Made by a program: the position numbers and the translations under genes. Positions 61,601-64,000 of a stretch of 64,000 nucleotides of DNA are shown piece by piece. Below the pieces are notes generated by a model that saw nothing but the letters and a program-made list of their open reading frames with translations, did not search any database and was not told where the DNA came from. The stretch comes from Hydractinia symbiolongicarpus (lineage: Eukaryota; Cnidaria; Hydrozoa; Anthoathecata; Hydractiniidae): NCBI RefSeq assembly GCF_029227915.1, contig NC_079882.1, positions 2,666,001-2,730,000 on the forward strand. The letters run 5' to 3'. The first letter of the stretch is position 1. Every line of letters begins with the position of its first letter.

Positions 61601-63250
61601 ATCGGCTAGATATTGACAAATTGGCTAGATATTGATAAATTGGCTAGATATTGACAAATTGGCTAGATATTGACAAATTGGCTAGATATTGATAAATTGG
61701 CTAGATATTGACAAATTGGCTAGATATTGACAAATTGGCTAGATATTGACAAATTGGCTAGATATTGACAAATCGGCTAGATATTGACAAATTGGCTAGA
61801 TATTGACAAATTGGCTAGATATTGACAAATTGGCTAGATATTGATAAATTGGCTGATATTGACAAATTGGCTAGATATTGACAAATTGGCTAGATATTGA
61901 TAAATTGGCTGATATTGACAAATTGGCTAGATATTGACAAATTGGCTAGATATTGACAAATCGGCTAGATATTGACAAATTGGCTAGATATTGACAAATT
62001 GGCTAGATATTGACAAATTGGCTAGATATTGATAAATTGGCTAGATATTGACAAATTGGCTAGATATTGACAAATTGGCTAGATATTGACAAATTGGCTA
62101 GATATTGACAAATTGGCTAGATATTGACAAATTGGCTTGATATTGACAAATTGACTGATATTGACAAATTGGCTAGATATTGACAAATTGGCTAGATATT
62201 GACAAATTGGCTGATATTGACAAATTGGCTAGATATTGACAAATTGGCTTGATATTGACAAATTGACTGATATTGACTAGATATTGACAAATTGGCTAGA
62301 TATTGACAAATTGGCTAGATATTGACAAATTGGCTAGATATAGACAAATTGGCTGATATTGACAAATTGGCTAGATATTGACAAATTGGCTAAATATTTA
62401 GAGTATTGACCGAAATATAGTGGACTTCCAGAAGATTTAATTTTTTCCTACAGCAGTGTGAAAACCAAGTCAAATTTATGTCCTTTTTATAAAATAAAAT
62501 ATTGAAGGCATTGAAGATGTCACACTCACAAAACTATATTTTTTAGATCTTATATTGAACTATTCCTTACAAAAATAACGAATCTTGTTTAAACCCCTAA
62601 GATAATTTAGCATTTTAGATTTTTTTAAAAATAAATGTGAATAAAATGAGTACATACCTTCATGCATACAATTTACGTTTTCTTTATTTACACCTTGTTG
62701 TGGTGTTAAAAATGGTGTCTTAATAGGTTGCAAACAAAAATTTTGATATCTAGCCAGACTTTCTTGGTAACGTTTCACATAAAACAAATCCCGATTGACA
62801 GGTGCACTGCGGCAGGCTCGTTTCCGTTCCGTGAATCTCTTTTGATGAAGGCTTTCTTGAAACTCGATGTTTGTAACAGGAATTGGAGAGTACCTCTTCA
62901 ATAGTTCATTCCCAGGTTTATTTATATAACGCATAGTGTCTTGAATGCTTCTATTTGAGTTTTCAATTGTGTTGATGATGGACATAAACTGTTCAGGTCG
63001 TGATTCCTCTCTACTCGAATAATGTATGTCATTTGGCCAAAAATTATTATGGTAATAGACATTGTCTCTTTTTTTACCTTTATGTGGCTTATCTTGTTCT
63101 ACATTAACCGCCCATGCCTCCTTTTGAGTTTTGAATTTATTATGTTTGACTTTCAAAGTTACAACTTTAGGTTTCTGGTCATCATATATATCATGCAGTG
63201 AGTTAAGAAGAGACACTTCAAGGTTTTGATGATGTCTGACTGGAGCATTG
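49623..63250 (-). CDS. Coiled-coil protein with Glu/Lys/Arg-rich C-terminal helix; 3' eight exons, 5' end outside window
   Basis: Exons (minus): 63250-62658, 53445-52721, 52478-51991, 51817-51598, 51360-51249, 51037-50907, 50291-50116, 49911-49623. All junctions are GT-AG and in frame; about 910 residues. The first exon starts with the last base of a codon, so more lies upstream. Its product is basic (RSAPVNRDLFYVKRYQESLA). The next exons are Ser/Asn-rich and disordered. From 51817 on the chain is a long charged coiled coil (EEEENHKKESEELQGEEKLL, RRREEKRLADIELA, LERLQEE-like heptads). It ends SRTFSYFVKVPREVWELP and a short Gly/Lys tail. It resembles cilium- or cytoskeleton-associated proteins of KIAA2012 type, but this was not verified and no symbol is given. 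The intron 62657-53446 is 9.2 kb and almost wholly satellite. Confidence 0.82.
50372..50745. mobile_element. Pogo/Tigger-like MITE, 374 bp, in an intron of the coiled-coil gene
   Basis: Ends CAGTTTAACCCCGAT (50372-50386) and ATCGGAATTAAACTG (50731-50745) are inverted repeats with two mismatches, flanked by TA (50370-50371 and 50746-50747). Internal TTCGAAAAATC motifs repeat at both ends. The open frames here are by-products. The ends resemble the Tigger end at 47379, suggesting mobilisation by such a transposase. Confidence 0.75.
53774..62398. repeat. Satellite array, 19-bp unit AAATTGGCTAGATATTGAC, about 455 copies
   Basis: An unbroken tandem array of about 8.6 kb. The main unit is 19 bp. 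Variants: C-to-T giving GATAAATTGG, AAATCGGCTA, an 18-bp form CTGATATT lacking one A, and the TTGGCTTGATATTGAC plus TTGACTGATATT pair. Variants recur in blocks, showing higher-order organisation. Every frame on both strands has a stop within a few units (TAG or TGA), so it is non-coding. Borders are AAATCGGCTGATATTGAC on the left and TTGGCTAAATATTT on the right. It lies wholly inside one intron of the coiled-coil gene. There are no unique spacers, so it is not CRISPR-like. Confidence 0.97.
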
Positions 63251-64000
63251 CTGAAAAGAAAGAAAAATGTTTTTTAGATGTTTTCTTTCTATCGTTTGAT
63301 TTCTCACAATTTTGTCAATGGTAGACATGAATATGGAAATTAAAAAACTACTAAGGAAGGATGTGGTTCGACTTTTTTATAAAGGATTATCAGGAGTTAA
63401 AAACTAATGCGAGGGAGTGGCTGAAAGAAAATGTTAGTCGAATCCTTACAGTAAAGATACAAAATAACTGAAATTAACATAGTAGATTGTTAGGAAATTA
63501 TATTTATTTCTGTTTTTAAAGGCTAATGCAACATAAGTTTATCCACTTTCAATCACGTCAATCAAAATTAAGTCAAAATATTAGTTTTTACATTGGCAGT
63601 TCTAATTCCTGTTATTTCCTTTGCTTTGTAAAACAAATTTAAATTATATATAAGGGAAGTAATTTTGGTGGGAAGAAATTTTCTTTATTTCCTGAATGTT
63701 AAAATTTTTTCGCATGAAATAATTTTTGAGAATTAGAGAAAATAAGAATGACTATACACTGATAAGAAAAATGAATGACACAAATACTAGTAGCAAAACC
63801 AAAAGAGTAATAGCACATAATTGATTATTAATAAAGAAGAGTCTATTCAAATTTGTGTATCTTCCCAACCATACCCTATTTAACTAGGTTATGCAGACCA
63901 TGTTTTATTTTTGTGAATTAATTTTCACAAATGGCTGACTTTGGTTTATTTTGCAAAAAAATGTTTGAGCGAATCTGAAATTAATGAATATTTCTTCCTG
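63251..64000. other. Intron or upstream sequence of the coiled-coil gene
   Basis: The exon at 63250 is preceded by a good acceptor (TTTCTTTTCAG on the minus strand), so this stretch is intronic. No further exon could be recognised in it. Confidence 0.5.

Noticed and set aside
53774-62398. Satellite as a CRISPR array or coding repeat
   Set aside because: No unique spacers, eukaryotic context, and stops in all frames.

Overview
The window is metazoan nuclear DNA: AT-rich, with split genes (GT-AG introns), long non-coding stretches and many DNA-transposon relics. The gene set (DENND5, MYLIP/IDOL, TARDBP/TDP-43, a class A GPCR, a large mosaic extracellular protein) rules out a prokaryote and fits an early-branching animal. 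Compact introns, pogo/Tigger elements carrying a PHD-like finger and splice acceptors a few bases before start codons suggest a cnidarian, perhaps a hydrozoan. That placement is inference.

Layout. 1-8948 (+): the 3' 14 coding exons of a DENND5 Rab-GEF (RUN-PLAT-RUN end); its intron 3 holds a complete pogo-type DNA transposon (917-3822) with a broken transposase. 11987-13772 (-): a complete four-exon MYLIP/IDOL E3 ligase gene (FERM + RING). 15.4-16.6 kb: a LINE 3' tail and a hairpin element. 17257-17559 (-): a small candidate secreted peptide precursor. 19323-20888 (+): a class A GPCR with one coding exon. 21831-24678 (-): a complete five-exon TARDBP orthologue. 24.7-34.7 kb: gene-poor and repeat-rich, with a tRNA-like SINE candidate, a 715-bp MITE and a 3-kb foldback element with long, internally repetitive inverted repeats. 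34692-46405 (-): a complete 18-exon gene for a secreted protein of about 1,945 aa (PLAT, three F5/8C, two LamG-like and two TSP1 domains). 47.4-48.3 kb: a Tigger relic. 49623-63250 (-): eight exons of a coiled-coil protein whose 5' end lies beyond the window; one of its introns holds an 8.6-kb satellite array of a 19-bp unit (about 455 copies).

The genes look like ordinary chromosomal neighbours rather than a functional cluster. DENND5 acts in membrane traffic, MYLIP in ubiquitin-dependent receptor turnover, TDP-43 in RNA processing, and the PLAT/discoidin/TSP1 protein in the extracellular matrix. The only pairing that might be functional is the candidate amidated-peptide precursor beside the GPCR, and that is speculative. 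Exon boundaries were read by eye from splice signals and reading-frame continuity; every junction listed keeps frame.
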